64,000 nt of DNA from Mesobacillus jeotgali. GTDB taxonomy: Bacteria > Bacillota > Bacilli > Bacillales > Cytobacillaceae. Positions 55,967 to 64,000 of the stretch are shown here, piece after piece. Each line of letters starts with the position of its first letter. Within the stretch, counting starts at the first letter, position 1. The stretch covers positions 682,001-746,000 of the forward strand of contig NZ_FVZC01000008.1 of the NCBI RefSeq assembly GCF_900166585.1. The letters run 5' to 3'. Under the pieces are notes generated by a model. It saw only the letters and a program-made list of their open reading frames with translations. It was not told the origin of the DNA and did no database searches. The translations under genes were made by a program, and so were the position numbers.

Positions 55967-56662
55967 TTAGCTGCTCGCCGCAGCTTGCTCTTCCCGCATC
56001 TCCTGCCAGCGATCTTTAGCCATCTGGATGATTTGCGGTTCGACAGACTGGCGTTGTTTTTCTATTACTCTTGAAAAGAAACGGACAGCATCCTGAGTGT
56101 GGCCGATTCTTCTTGATAGTTCACCAATAAGGTACATGAGACGCAGCTCTGAGACCTGAGTTCCTTTATAGTCACCGGTACTGTATGACTCTGTATATTC
56201 TTTTAAGGCAAGTTTTAAAAAACGCATTTCCTGATCATGATTTTCATTCGAGCGATACAGCCAGCAAAGCCTCATGTAAAGTCCTGCTGTAACAATATGT
56301 TTCTCTTTCTTTAGTGTGGAACTATAGGCTGCAAGCTTAAAAGTGTTCAGTGCCTCCTGAACTGTCCGAGTTTCTCCATAGTTGTGCGGGACCCACTGAC
56401 TGGAGATTTTGGCTTCGATTACTTGTTTCACACCAGGCGGAAAATAAGTGCTGAAATCGTCGGTGAATGAATAGCCGCAATCGGGGCAGACATTGACATA
56501 GTAATAGTTAGGGTTTTCAAATCCATCGGCGTACAGAGGGGCAAAGTCTGTATCATAACTGAGGACTTTTACAAAACGGGAGCGGACCTTCTTGGTCGTA
56601 AAAGAATTCTCACATATGGCGCATGTGTACTTTTTATCGTATAAAGGTACTAGTTGGGACAT
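55967..56662 (-). CDS. DUF2225 protein with zinc-ribbon and TPR-like helices
   Basis: This 231-residue protein of unknown function matches DUF2225. The N terminus has a split zinc ribbon, YTCAICENSF and NVCPDCGYSF (residues 14-23 and 58-67). The rest is helical with TPR-like repeats (ALNTFKLAAYSST, AGLYMRLCWLYRSNENHDQEMRFLKLAL, MYLIGELSRRIGHTQDAVRFFSRVI). It is cytosolic and may act as a scaffold. ATG 56662 fits the AGGTG spacing best; other starts at 56665 or 56671 are possible. It is a single-gene unit. Confidence 0.82.
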   Translation of the reverse strand: MSQLVPLYDKKYTCAICENSFTTKKVRSRFVKVLSYDTDFAPLYADGFENPNYYYVNVCPDCGYSFTDDFSTYFPPGVKQVIEAKISSQWVPHNYGETRTVQEALNTFKLAAYSSTLKKEKHIVTAGLYMRLCWLYRSNENHDQEMRFLKLALKEYTESYSTGDYKGTQVSELRLMYLIGELSRRIGHTQDAVRFFSRVIEKQRQSVEPQIIQMAKDRWQEMREEQAAASS

Positions 56663-56811
56663 CATCAACACCTGCCGATTCTCCTGTGATTTTTAAAAGA
56701 GGTTTGGGTACATTATACCAATTTATTAAGGGTTAGAGTGGTAAAATATGAAGAAAATTCTTTTTCGGCTTGATTGGTTGAGGATTGGAAAAATGCTGAG
56801 TATACTATAGG

Positions 56812-56930
56812 AAAGCGTAAGTGCCATGGTCAGCCCCGACAAGCGCTGGAGGGCTGACAGTGAAGTCGTTCTTTGACTTCATTGGCAGGACCGAAGCGTC
56901 TCGAGGGGCTTGGCACTGAAGCTGGACAAT
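56812..56930 (-). repeat. Interspersed GC-rich repeat, copy 3 (inverted)
   Basis: Read on the minus strand this copy gives AGTGCCAAGCCCCTCGAGA, CGCTTCGGTCCTGCC, a GAAGTCAAAGAACGACTTC palindrome, the CAGCGCTTGTCGGGGCTGA block and a GCACTTACGCTTTC end. It is the most complete and least disturbed copy in the window, and sits between the divergent DUF2225 gene and yutM. Confidence 0.85.
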
Positions 56931-56956
56931 GAAAGGGATCAAGGAGGTTTTAATAA

Positions 56957-57319
56957 GTGGAAAACATTGTGATTCTTACAGAAGAAGCTGCATTGCAGGT
57001 TAAAGATATGATGAAACAAAATGAAACGGAGGGTGCCTTCCTTCGTGTGTCTGTAAAAGGCGGCGGCTGCAGCGGCCTGTCTTATGGAATGGGTTTTGCC
57101 CATGAAGTGGAAGAGGGAGACACTCAGCTAGAACAGCATGGAATCAAGATCCTTGTTGATAAGGAGAGCGCGCCTGTTTTGAGGGGGACCACCATCAGCT
57201 ACAAGCAATCACTTATGGGTGGCGGTTTCACGATCGACAATCCTAACGCAATTGCATCATGCGGCTGTGGTTCTAGTTTTAAAACAGCGACTCGTGAAGG
57301 AACACCGGAAGAATGCTAA
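56957..57319 (+). CDS. yutM: HesB/IscA-family A-type Fe-S carrier YutM
   Basis: This 120-residue A-type carrier holds or delivers Fe-S clusters through three conserved Cys: GGGCSGLSYGM and the C-terminal CGCGSSF. It corresponds to B. subtilis YutM/SufA. The GTG start at 56957 is supported by AAGGAGG 9 bp upstream. It is monocistronic, with a bidirectional terminator shared with yumC. Together with SufCDSUB and YutI it completes the Fe-S set of this window. Confidence 0.93.
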   Translation: MENIVILTEEAALQVKDMMKQNETEGAFLRVSVKGGGCSGLSYGMGFAHEVEEGDTQLEQHGIKILVDKESAPVLRGTTISYKQSLMGGGFTIDNPNAIASCGCGSSFKTATREGTPEEC

Positions 57320-57321
57320 AC

Positions 57322-57353
57322 AAAAACGCAAGGTCCTCTGACCTTGCGTTTTT
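57322..57353. terminator. Bidirectional terminator between yutM and yumC
   Basis: AAAAACGCAAGGTC pairs with GACCTTGCGTTTTT around CTCT. Confidence 0.92.
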
Positions 57354-57356
57354 ATA

Positions 57357-58352
57357 TTATTTGAACATCGATGAGCTGTGCAGCGGCTGTGTCTTCGCCT
57401 TTGGATCCATATAGGATTTAGCGTTGTTGACAGCTGTCGGAGCTTCACCGAATCCTGTCGCAATCAATTTTACCTTGCCTTCGTATGTGCAGATATCGCC
57501 TGCAGCGTATACGCCAGGGACATTTGTTTCCATTTTGGAGTTGACGACGATGGAGTTCTTTTCGATTTCAAGACCCCATTCTTTGATCGGTCCAAGAGAT
57601 GAAACGAAACCGAAGTTACAGATAACTGCGTCAACATCAACAGCAACAGTTTCCTCGCTGTTTGCGTCCTTAAGAACAATCTGGCTGATTTTTTCTCCAT
57701 CACCGATAAGCTCTGCAGGTACATAAGGCGTCTTGATATCAACCTTTGAATTTTGCAGATTTTCTACGCTGTGTTCATGAGCGCGGAATTTATCACGTCG
57801 GTGGACGATGGTTACCTGTTCAGCGATCGGCTCGAGCATCAATGCCCAGTCAACTGCTGAGTCGCCGCCGCCCAATACTGCGACTTTCTGGCCAGCGAAC
57901 TGGTTCAAATCGTCGATGAAATAGTGCAGGTTCTTGCCTTCATATTGTGCAGCGCTTTCAAGTTCAAGTCTGCGTGGCTGGAAAGCACCATTTCCTGCAG
58001 TGATAATGACTGTTTTTGTATAATGAACTTCTTTATCAGTAGTCAGCTTTATTGTTCCGTCTTCCAGTTTTTCCAGCTTTTCAACCGATTGCTCTAGAGC
58101 GGTCGTTGGCTCGAATTTCGCCATTTGCTCCTTAAGGTTGTTGATCAGCTCCTGGGCACGGACTTTTGGAAAACCAGCAACATCATATATGTACTTTTCA
58201 GGATAAAGTGCTGATAATTGTCCGCCTAATTGTGGCAAACTTTCGATAATCTTAACCGATGCTTGTCTCATTCCGCCGTAGAAAGCAGTGAACAGACCAG
58301 CCGGCCCCCCGCCGATAATCGTGATGTCATAAACTTTTTGATCTTCTTTCAC
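57357..58352 (-). CDS. yumC: Ferredoxin/flavodoxin-NADP reductase YumC
   Basis: This 331-residue thioredoxin reductase-like flavoprotein passes electrons between NADPH and ferredoxin or flavodoxin. FAD motif [16 protein letters not shown] is near residues 12-27; NADPH motif [12 protein letters not shown] is near 160-171. The CxxC disulfide of thioredoxin reductases is absent, as expected for Yum[15 protein letters not shown] is the second FAD motif. The GTG start follows GAGGGGGAT. It converges on yutM. The family supplies electrons for Fe-S and fatty-acid desaturation in B. subtilis. Confidence 0.94.
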   Translation of the reverse strand: MKEDQKVYDITIIGGGPAGLFTAFYGGMRQASVKIIESLPQLGGQLSALYPEKYIYDVAGFPKVRAQELINNLKEQMAKFEPTTALEQSVEKLEKLEDGTIKLTTDKEVHYTKTVIITAGNGAFQPRRLELESAAQYEGKNLHYFIDDLNQFAGQKVAVLGGGDSAVDWALMLEPIAEQVTIVHRRDKFRAHEHSVENLQNSKVDIKTPYVPAELIGDGEKISQIVLKDANSEETVAVDVDAVICNFGFVSSLGPIKEWGLEIEKNSIVVNSKMETNVPGVYAAGDICTYEGKVKLIATGFGEAPTAVNNAKSYMDPKAKTQPLHSSSMFK

Positions 58353-58727
58353 TCCATATCCCCCTCACTATGTAGTAAAATTGCTCCAATTTTTATAATA
58401 CCATAAATTATAAAAATAAACTCCTAATCATAATAGAAGAATCCTTGTGGAACAATATATTTCATAGAAATTTCCCTTTACAAAACAGGAATACAGTGAA
58501 ATCTGACTATTTTCTGAATATTTCCAAGTTAGCTTAATCGCTTGAAAATGCGGCGCAAAAAGCATAAGATGGATTGTAGGCAAGAATGTTAAGATTTTGT
58601 GACATTTTCAGGACATTTTTTTGAACATTCTAGTGAATAATATCACAAACTTATCCGGAAAATGATGGCGGCAGATAGAGATGAGCCAGTCGACCAAAAA
58701 TATTTTAAAAAGGTGGAAGTGATCACT
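58353..58727. other. 375-bp gap between divergent yumC and yumB
   Basis: The region is AT-rich with several TATAAT-like strings, as expected for two divergent promoters, but no -35/-10 pair was clear enough to assign. No repeat, gene or riboswitch is recognised. AGGTGG at 58711-58716 is the ribosome site for yumB. Confidence 0.5.
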
Positions 58728-59945
58728 TTGAGAAAGCCAAAGATCGTAATCTTAGGAGCAGGATACGGGGGATTAATGACAGCTACCCGTTTACAAAAAG
58801 CTGTTGGAGTAAACGAGGCTGATATTGTCCTTGTCAATAAAAATGATTACCACTATGAAACTACATGGCTGCATGAGGCATCAGCAGGAACTTTGCATCA
58901 TGACAGAGTCCGCTATGATGTCCGTGATGTAATCGATCGCCATAAGGTTGAATTCGTCCAGGGGTCTGTTGAAGAGATCAAGATGGACGAGAAGCGTGTA
59001 ATCCTTGAGAACGGTGACATCGTATATGATTATCTTGTCATCGCCCTGGGTGCTGAACCTGAAACTTTCGGTATCAAAGGCTTGAAAGAGTATGCTTTCT
59101 CTATCGTCAATGTCAACTCAGCCAGACAAATCCGTGAGCATATCGAATATCAATTTGCAACATATAATACTGAAGCCGAGAGGAAAGACGAGCGCCTGAC
59201 AATCGTTGTTGGCGGTGCGGGCTTCACTGGCATCGAGTTCCTTGGCGAACTGACGAACCGCGTGCCAGAACTATGCCGTGAATATGATGTAGATTATCAT
59301 AAAGTTAAAATCGTTTGTGTCGAAGCTGCACCAATGGTTCTTCCTGGTTTCGACCCTGAGCTTGTAAACTATGCAGTTGCGACGCTTGAGAAAAAAGGTG
59401 TGGAATTCCGCATCGGTACAGCAATCAAGGAAGCAACTCCTGAAGGCATCATCGTTGCCAAAGGTGAAGAGGAAGTCGAAGAAATCAAGGCTGGCACAGT
59501 TGTCTGGGCAGCAGGTGTACGCGGCAATTCTGTCATCGAAAAATCAGGAATTGAAGCAATGCGCGGCCGTGTGAAAGTCCAGCCGGACCTTCGCCTGCCA
59601 GGTTCAGAAGATGTATTCATTGTCGGCGACTGCTCATTGATCATCAATGAAGAAATCAACCGTCCATATCCACCGACTGCACAAATCGCGATGCAGCAGG
59701 GTGAAGTGTGTGCAAGGAATATTGCTGCGTTAGTCCGCGGCAAATCCGAGCTTGAAACCTTCACTCCAGATATCAAAGGAACAGTTTGTTCACTTGGTGA
59801 AGATGATGCAATTGGAGTAGCATTCGGCAAGAAAATGGTCGGAGCGAAAGCGTCCTTCATGAAAAAAATGATCGACAATCGTGCGCTTTATATGATTGGC
59901 GGACCTTCAATGGTTCTTAAAAAAGGCAAATTCAACATTCTATAA
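58728..59945 (+). CDS. yumB: Type II NADH dehydrogenase YumB
   Basis: This 405-residue flavoprotein is a NDH-2-like enzyme that passes electrons from NADH to quinone without pumping protons. FAD motif [16 protein letters not shown] is near residues 8-23; NAD motif [17 protein letters not shown] is near 159-175. [11 protein letters not shown] is the second FAD motif, and [10 protein letters not shown] the conserved quinone-site segment. TTG 58728 with AGGTGG 11 bp upstream gives nearly the B. subtilis length; the longer frame start at 58662 has no good site. A terminator follows. Confidence 0.92.
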   Translation: MRKPKIVILGAGYGGLMTATRLQKAVGVNEADIVLVNKNDYHYETTWLHEASAGTLHHDRVRYDVRDVIDRHKVEFVQGSVEEIKMDEKRVILENGDIVYDYLVIALGAEPETFGIKGLKEYAFSIVNVNSARQIREHIEYQFATYNTEAERKDERLTIVVGGAGFTGIEFLGELTNRVPELCREYDVDYHKVKIVCVEAAPMVLPGFDPELVNYAVATLEKKGVEFRIGTAIKEATPEGIIVAKGEEEVEEIKAGTVVWAAGVRGNSVIEKSGIEAMRGRVKVQPDLRLPGSEDVFIVGDCSLIINEEINRPYPPTAQIAMQQGEVCARNIAALVRGKSELETFTPDIKGTVCSLGEDDAIGVAFGKKMVGAKASFMKKMIDNRALYMIGGPSMVLKKGKFNIL

Positions 59946-59955
59946 TAGTGCGTTT

Positions 59956-59988
59956 AAACAGGCTCCTATGAGGGGCCTGTTTTTTTAT
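59956..59988 (+). terminator. Terminator after yumB
   Basis: AAACAGGCTCC pairs with GGGGCCTGTTT and is followed by T. Confidence 0.88.
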
Positions 59989-60077
59989 TGTATTACATTG
60001 CGCAAACGGGCCCGTGGCCAGACGGATTGCAGGACTAAGCTATATTCGATAGTGTACAATATTGGAAAAATGAAATC

Positions 60078-60575
60078 ATGGATGTGGATTGGATGGGCAA
60101 ACGCGAAAATGTGTGGCTTGGTGTTGCGGGGGTTGTTATAGCGGACGATGGCCGCTGGCTGGTTGTTAAAAAGCGCTATGGCGGATTGAAAGGGAGCTGG
60201 TCCCTGCCAGCTGGCTTTGTTGATGAAGGAGAAACAGCAGCTCAGGCTGTCCTCAGGGAAGTCAGGGAGGAAACCGGAATTGCATGCACTGTCACCGGAC
60301 TCCTTGGGATGCGCACTGGTGTAATCAGGGAGTCTGTCAGCGATAATATGCTTGTTTTTCTGTTAAGCCCTTTACCTGATCAAATTGTGACTGCACAAGA
60401 TAAAGAATTGTATGAAGCTAAATATATATCACCTGAAGAGTTAAAATCAGACTCAGAAACTTCCATGCTGATGCATTACCTTTTGAGCAAACCAATAAGT
60501 CAAGTGATTGAAGGCAAAGAAGGCATGGACCCAGGAACACAATTCCATTATAGTGCATATCAATTATTTTTATAA
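60078..60575 (+). CDS. NUDIX hydrolase
   Basis: This 165-residue protein is a NUDIX hydrolase that cleaves nucleoside diphosphate-linked substrates. The Nudix box is complete: GFVDEGETAAQAVLREVREETGI near residues 47-69, with the three catalytic Glu. The substrate is not predictable; ADP-ribose and NAD(H) pyrophosphatases have similar layouts, and the neighbouring NADH dehydrogenase makes NADH metabolism an attractive guess. No strong ribosome site precedes 60078; an in-frame ATG at 60093 is an alternative start. Confidence 0.88.
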   Translation: MDVDWMGKRENVWLGVAGVVIADDGRWLVVKKRYGGLKGSWSLPAGFVDEGETAAQAVLREVREETGIACTVTGLLGMRTGVIRESVSDNMLVFLLSPLPDQIVTAQDKELYEAKYISPEELKSDSETSMLMHYLLSKPISQVIEGKEGMDPGTQFHYSAYQLFL

Positions 60576-60732
60576 TTTTCTGAAATTTTAAGTAAGTGAT
60601 AGATATTCAAAGAAAAAAGTGGATGTATCCGTTTTCAATGGGTATTTTCGGTTGAATTTGGACCTTTTCAAAACTGAATAATCTCTGATATATTATCAGA
60701 AAATTCGATAATATAAAAGGAGAGATTCATTT

Positions 60733-60858
60733 ATGAAAATGCAGGCACATGATTCAAAGGAATGTCCATATTGCTCAGGTAAAGGTTACTTCCAATTGCT
60801 TCTTGGCGGCTCAGAAACTTGTACTTGCTGCAGCGGTTCAGGAAAATCAAAAAAATAA
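60733..60858 (+). CDS. yuiA: YuiA-like 41-residue zinc-finger protein
   Basis: A 41-residue protein has two CxxCxGxG units, CPYCSGKG and CTCCSGSG (Cys11, 14 and 30, 32, 33), the DnaJ-type zinc-binding motif reduced to one half-module. It matches B. subtilis YuiA in length and pattern. A chaperone or Fe-S/zinc role is inference. AAAAGGAGAG lies 10 bp before the ATG. It is next to yuiB, with which it is paired in B. subtilis too. Too short for usual gene finding but well supported. Confidence 0.88.
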   Translation: MKMQAHDSKECPYCSGKGYFQLLLGGSETCTCCSGSGKSKK

Positions 60859-61005
60859 TGAAAAAGCACCTTTGACCTTCGCATCCTGCGGGGTTTTTCT
60901 TTTTGTCCTGAGTGTGAATACTATGTGACAAGCCCGCATCATTTCGTTGACTCGAAAACAGACAAACAGTAAACTAGAAATGATGTTTAATGGGGGGATA
61001 CAGAT

Positions 61006-61326
61006 ATGATGACGGTTGTCACACTGATCATTTCGATGTTATTGTTTTTTGTCCTTTTCTTCGGGATTGGATTTTTATTGAATATGCTGTTGAGGATGTC
61101 ATGGGTAATGGCGATCGTTTATCCTTTGATCGCAATATTCATTATTGATAAATATCGGTTGATTGACTATTTCCGCAACAGTGGTGAAGCTTTCAGTGAT
61201 TTAGGAAAACGGATTTCACTGCTTGCTATGGCCGATGTGCTGATTCTGAGCAGCGGGCTTGCAGGTGCAATCCTAGCTGGCGTAGTCATTAAACTTTTGC
61301 GTAAAAAAGGATATCAAATGTTTTAG
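61006..61326 (+). CDS. yuiB: YuiB-like membrane protein
   Basis: This 106-residue protein has three likely membrane segments: about residues 3-28 (VTLIISMLLFFVLFFGIGFL), 34-48 and 72-98. The segment DYFRNSGEAFSDLGKRISLL forms a loop between them. It matches YuiB, a membrane protein of unknown function. Partnership with the yumB or yuiA product is suggested only by neighbourhood. GGGGGGATACAG precedes the start. A terminator follows. Confidence 0.85.
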   Translation: MMTVVTLIISMLLFFVLFFGIGFLLNMLLRMSWVMAIVYPLIAIFIIDKYRLIDYFRNSGEAFSDLGKRISLLAMADVLILSSGLAGAILAGVVIKLLRKKGYQMF

Positions 61327-61334
61327 CAAAAACT

Positions 61335-61360
61335 GACCTTCATTTTTGAAGGTTTTTTTT
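61335..61360 (+). terminator. Terminator after yuiB
   Basis: ACCTTCA and TGAAGGT form the stem, followed by eight T. Confidence 0.88.
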
Positions 61361-61520
61361 ATGCATAAATATTGTTGTTCGTCAGAAACTATTTCTAAGC
61401 AACAGTATTTTTTTACTTTTAATGGAAGTGTAAATAGGTATTTAGACACTTTTTTGCTCCTTTTGGAATATTTCTTGTTTTGTTGGGAAATTAATAGATT
61501 TGGGAGGAGTGAAAAATTAT

Positions 61521-62231
61521 ATGAATATTTTAAAAATATGGGCCAAGCGCTCTGCCATGGCAGTTTTATTTTTTGCTGCTATAACTTCAACGTTCCACTC
61601 GATTTCAGGAGTGGAAGCTTCCACTGTTTCTACATACGTTTTTGACAGTGCTGGCACACAACAAGAGGAAAATTCAAGTTTTGATCATAAGAAGAAATCC
61701 ATAGGTCTTGCCTTTAAGGTTTTGAAAAAAGTATCAGAGATCACGACAAAAATATCTTCAAGTGAAAAGGTATCCGGCGCACCGCCGACGCTTGAGGAAT
61801 CAATGAACTGGTCACAATACCCGACAAAGCAAATCATTGCTACGGGGTATACAGCCGGAATTGAATCCACTGGCAAAAATCCTGGACATCCAGGTTATGG
61901 AATCACTTATTCAGGTGTCAAGGTAAAACGTGACCTCTATTCAACGGTTGCGGCTGATCTAAACGTATTCCCAATTGGGACAATCCTTTTCATCCCAGGA
62001 TACGGCTTTGGAGTTGTCGCAGATAAAGGTGGCGCAATCAAGGGAAACAAAGTGGATTTATATTACGATACCGTAAAGGACGTATACGAACAATGGGGCA
62101 AAAAGACGCTGGATGCATACATAATTGAAATGGGTGACGGCAAGCTTACAGAAGCTGACCTGAAAGCACTCAACGAAAATGAATCAATGCAGGTTTTCCG
62201 CCAGCAATACATTAGTGGTAAAGAATCATAA
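61521..62231 (+). CDS. yuiC: 3D-domain cell-wall protein YuiC
   Basis: This 236-residue exported protein has a signal peptide ([21 protein letters not shown]) and a C-terminal 3D domain, named for three Asp, in [27 protein letters not shown] and [20 protein letters not shown]. This domain is shared with MltA-type lytic transglycosylases and resuscitation factors, so it probably cuts peptidoglycan in stationary phase or sporulation. ATG 61521 follows GGGAGGAG; an extended frame from 61500 includes that site. It corresponds to YuiC of B. subtilis. A terminator follows. Confidence 0.9.
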   Translation: MNILKIWAKRSAMAVLFFAAITSTFHSISGVEASTVSTYVFDSAGTQQEENSSFDHKKKSIGLAFKVLKKVSEITTKISSSEKVSGAPPTLEESMNWSQYPTKQIIATGYTAGIESTGKNPGHPGYGITYSGVKVKRDLYSTVAADLNVFPIGTILFIPGYGFGVVADKGGAIKGNKVDLYYDTVKDVYEQWGKKTLDAYIIEMGDGKLTEADLKALNENESMQVFRQQYISGKES

Positions 62232-62239
62232 TAAGCTTA

Positions 62240-62266
62240 GGCACTTTCCTCGGGGAAGTGCCTTTT
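62240..62266 (+). terminator. Terminator after yuiC
   Basis: AGGCACTTTCC pairs with GGAAGTGCCT, followed by T-rich sequence. Confidence 0.88.
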
Positions 62267-62311
62267 AAATGTTTACCCTAGAAATGATGATTTAGAGCCA
62301 AGATGCACTTC

Positions 62312-62650
62312 TTAGTGTTTCGCAGGAGCTACATAGCCCGAGATGGAGAGGGAAGCTTAGAAACGGTAAAAGGAGAGAGGCTGCTTTGCCCGAAATGCAG
62401 GCGGAATCAGGAAAACGGTAAAAGGAGAGAGGCTTCATTGCCCGAAATAACTGCGAAGTCTGAAAAACGGTAAAAGGAGGAGCCCTGCATTTACCGAAAT
62501 GGCTGCGCCAAAATCAAACCGGTAAAAGGAGAGAGGCTGCATTGCTCGAAATGCAGGCGAGATCAGGAAAACGGTAAAAGGAGAAGCCCTGCATTTACCG
62601 AAATGGCTGCGCCAAAATCAAACCGGTAAAAGGAAAGACCATCTCTTCGA
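62312..62650. repeat. 52-bp intergenic tandem array, about 6-7 units (array E)
   Basis: CGGTAAAAGG begins at 62364, 62416, 62468, 62520, 62572 and 62624, exactly 52 bp apart, with a degenerate unit at 62312. Two unit types alternate partly: one with GCTGCATTGCCCGAAATGCAGGCG, the other with AGCCCTGCATTTACCGAAATGGCTGCG. CGGTAAA faces TTTACCG in the second type. The CGGTAA-to-CCCGAAA distance (25 bp) is the same as in array A at 1-725. It fills the gap between convergent yuiC and the BtuF-like gene. Confidence 0.93.
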
Positions 62651-62712
62651 AAGAGATGGCCAAATTTTTGATGGTTGAACCTAATTTCACTTGGATCCTG
62701 GATGTTAGTGAA

Positions 62713-63480
62713 TTAGCCGTGAATGAGAGAATGCAATTTCTCAAGTCCATCTAAAAGACGTGGAGATGGACGGCAATATAGCTCTTCTTCGAGGATGAAG
62801 ATTCGATCCCCCTTTATCGCGTCTAGTTCTTCCCAGCCCGGCCTGTTTGTGATCAATTCTTTCTTCACCTTTTGCTTCCTGACTCCAACCCAGGCAATGC
62901 ATATATAATCTGGCTTCCGGGATAATACATCATCCCAGTCGGTTTGTACGCTTGCGAGCTCAACATCCTTAAAAACATTTTCGGCACCGGCAGCATCGGA
63001 TACTTCTGTGAGCCAATTAATGCCCCCAGGAGTGAATACTGGCTTGGGCCACCACTCCCAATAAAGCTTTGGTTTCCAACGGGCCAATGACCCTTTTTGC
63101 CTGATGTTCTCCAGCCTGTTCCTAAACTGGGCAGCGGCTTCTTGCCCTCGCTCAGGCATGTTCAATGCCTCAGCTGTAGTAATTAAATCATTTTCTATAT
63201 CCTGAAGGGATTGCGGATTCAAAATAATGTGGGGAATCTTTCTCGCTTTCAGGCCTTCTACATTCTTTTCCATTCCCGGGACGCTTAGCGAAGCAAGGAC
63301 GAGGTCTGGCTTCAATTCTTCCACAAGATCCAGGTCAATGGAAAGATCAGGGCCGAGCTGGGGCAATGATTTTACCGCCTCCGGCCAATCAGAAAAATCA
63401 TCCACTCCGACAAGAAGATCCGTCAATCCGAGAAACTCCATGATTTCGGTGTTGCTGGGGCATATAGAAATGACTCTCAT
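62713..63480 (-). CDS. Cytosolic BtuF/cobalamin-binding-like protein
   Basis: This 255-residue protein has the helical-backbone substrate-binding fold of class III ABC receptors (BtuF, iron-siderophore): RVISICPSNTEIMEFLGLTDLLVGV, then LVEELKPDLVLAS, and RPGWEELDAIKGDRIFIL near the C terminus. Unlike true transport receptors it has no signal peptide or lipobox, so it should stay inside the cell. ATG 63480 is used for AGGTAGGTG spacing. No permease or ATPase gene is next to it. A non-transport role in corrinoid or heme handling is possible but unproven. It is 9 bp downstream of yuiD on the same strand. Confidence 0.82.
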   Translation of the reverse strand: MRVISICPSNTEIMEFLGLTDLLVGVDDFSDWPEAVKSLPQLGPDLSIDLDLVEELKPDLVLASLSVPGMEKNVEGLKARKIPHIILNPQSLQDIENDLITTAEALNMPERGQEAAAQFRNRLENIRQKGSLARWKPKLYWEWWPKPVFTPGGINWLTEVSDAAGAENVFKDVELASVQTDWDDVLSRKPDYICIAWVGVRKQKVKKELITNRPGWEELDAIKGDRIFILEEELYCRPSPRLLDGLEKLHSLIHG

Positions 63481-63489
63481 ATCATTCAC

Positions 63490-63969
63490 CTACCTTAATA
63501 AGAGATAATGCAGCAGCAATGTCAGCAAAATGCCAGTCAATCCACCGAAAAAAACTTCTATGGGCTTGTGTCCAAGCAGTTCTTTCAACTCTTTTTGTTT
63601 CTCCTTTTCAGGCTTATCCTGCCAGCCCTTTGCCTCCTGGGCGAAGCGGCCAAAATCAGCCACCAGCTGATTCAGCACTATGGCCTGCTCCCCGGCCTGC
63701 CTGCGGACCCCCGAAGCGTCAAACATCGTGATGATTGCGAAAACGGCTGAAACAGCAAAGACAGCAGAATCCATTCCTGTTTCAAGAGCCACTCCTGTAG
63801 CCAAAGCGGTCACGGCAGCGGAGTGGGAGCTTGGCATTCCGCCAGTACTCGTCAACAGCGACCAGTCAATCCTCCTCGTTGCAATATATTGGATTGGCAC
63901 CTTCACAAACTGCGCGAAAAAGATTCCTGCGAGTGATGCCCATAAAGGAAAATTCGAAAATAATTCCAT
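63490..63969 (-). CDS. yuiD: DUF212 membrane protein YuiD
   Basis: This 159-residue membrane protein belongs to the DUF212 family, a divergent branch of acid phosphatase/PAP2-like proteins. The motif TSTGGMPSSHSAAVTALATGVALETG near residues 41-66 carries the phosphatase-like SxxHS element. About four hydrophobic segments are present. It matches B. subtilis YuiD. A lipid phosphatase role is possible but not demonstrated. AGAGGGGGAATAGCC precedes the ATG, 31 bp from the window end. The BtuF-like gene follows and is probably co-transcribed. Confidence 0.9.
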   Translation of the reverse strand: MELFSNFPLWASLAGIFFAQFVKVPIQYIATRRIDWSLLTSTGGMPSSHSAAVTALATGVALETGMDSAVFAVSAVFAIITMFDASGVRRQAGEQAIVLNQLVADFGRFAQEAKGWQDKPEKEKQKELKELLGHKPIEVFFGGLTGILLTLLLHYLLLR

Positions 63970-64000
63970 GGCTATTCCCCCTCTATTTATAGAAAAGTAC

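Overview
This window is chromosomal DNA of an endospore-forming Bacillaceae bacterium, most like Bacillus or Mesobacillus. The evidence is its spore-coat, YunB, LytH, YutC and YutH genes, strong AGGAGG ribosome sites with frequent TTG and GTG starts, S-box and L-box riboswitches, and a gene order that follows the Bacillus subtilis yus-yur-yun-yut-yum-yui block almost gene for gene. Family and synteny assignments come from memory of those genomes; no database search was run.

Layout. 1-8.7 kb: a 52-bp tandem array, two small spore-coat genes, then fatty-acid beta-oxidation (fadM, yuzL, fadN-fadA-fadE) with a perfect FadR palindrome before fadN. 8.8-10.9 kb: yusI, gcvH, yusG, yusF, yusE. 10.9-12.6 kb: an IS1182-type element sitting in the yusE terminator hairpin. 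12.7-13.3 kb: a 51-bp tandem array. 13.3-20.3 kb: an MFS exporter, yusD, S-box-controlled metY, S-box-controlled metNPQ, yurZ. 20.4-26.8 kb: an orphan micro-ORF, a short repeat, a large multi-branched inverted-repeat element that looks like a structured RNA, and the sufCDSUB iron-sulfur operon. 27-32 kb: yunF, yunD, yunC, an HD-GYP c-di-GMP phosphodiesterase, yunB. 32.2-36 kb: an L-box-controlled NhaC-type transporter and an NSS amino-acid symporter with its 35-residue MetS partner. 36-41 kb: lytH, lipA, yutC, yutD, two small genes, glpX. 41.4-42.2 kb: another 52-bp array. 42.4-47.3 kb: an EAL protein, yutE, yutF, yutG, yutH. 47.4-52.6 kb: a 2-hydroxyacid dehydrogenase, hom-thrC-thrB, yutI, yuzD. 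52.6-54.1 kb: an IS3-family element. 54.3-64 kb: yutJ, yuzB, a DUF2225 gene, yutM, yumC, yumB, a NUDIX gene, yuiA, yuiB, yuiC, another 52-bp array, a cytosolic BtuF-like protein, yuiD.

The genes form several functional groups: lipid oxidation (Fad, ProDH); sulfur and methionine supply (two S-boxes, MetY, MetNPQ, the NSS/MetS pair); Fe-S assembly and its clients (SufCDSUB, NifU-like YutI, HesB-like YutM, LipA, GcvH); aspartate-family amino acids (L-box transporter, Hom-ThrC-ThrB); flavoprotein redox enzymes (YumB, YumC, YutJ); and sporulation.

The most unusual content is non-coding. At least five intergenic arrays repeat every 51-52 bp. Arrays of different sequence share this period, and the arrays at the two ends of the window (1-725 and 62312-62650) share motifs at identical spacing. 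A separate array repeats every 20 bp and a degenerate one every 41-42 bp. All lie near whole numbers of DNA helical turns. The second striking feature is the roughly 280-nt nested-stem element upstream of sufC.
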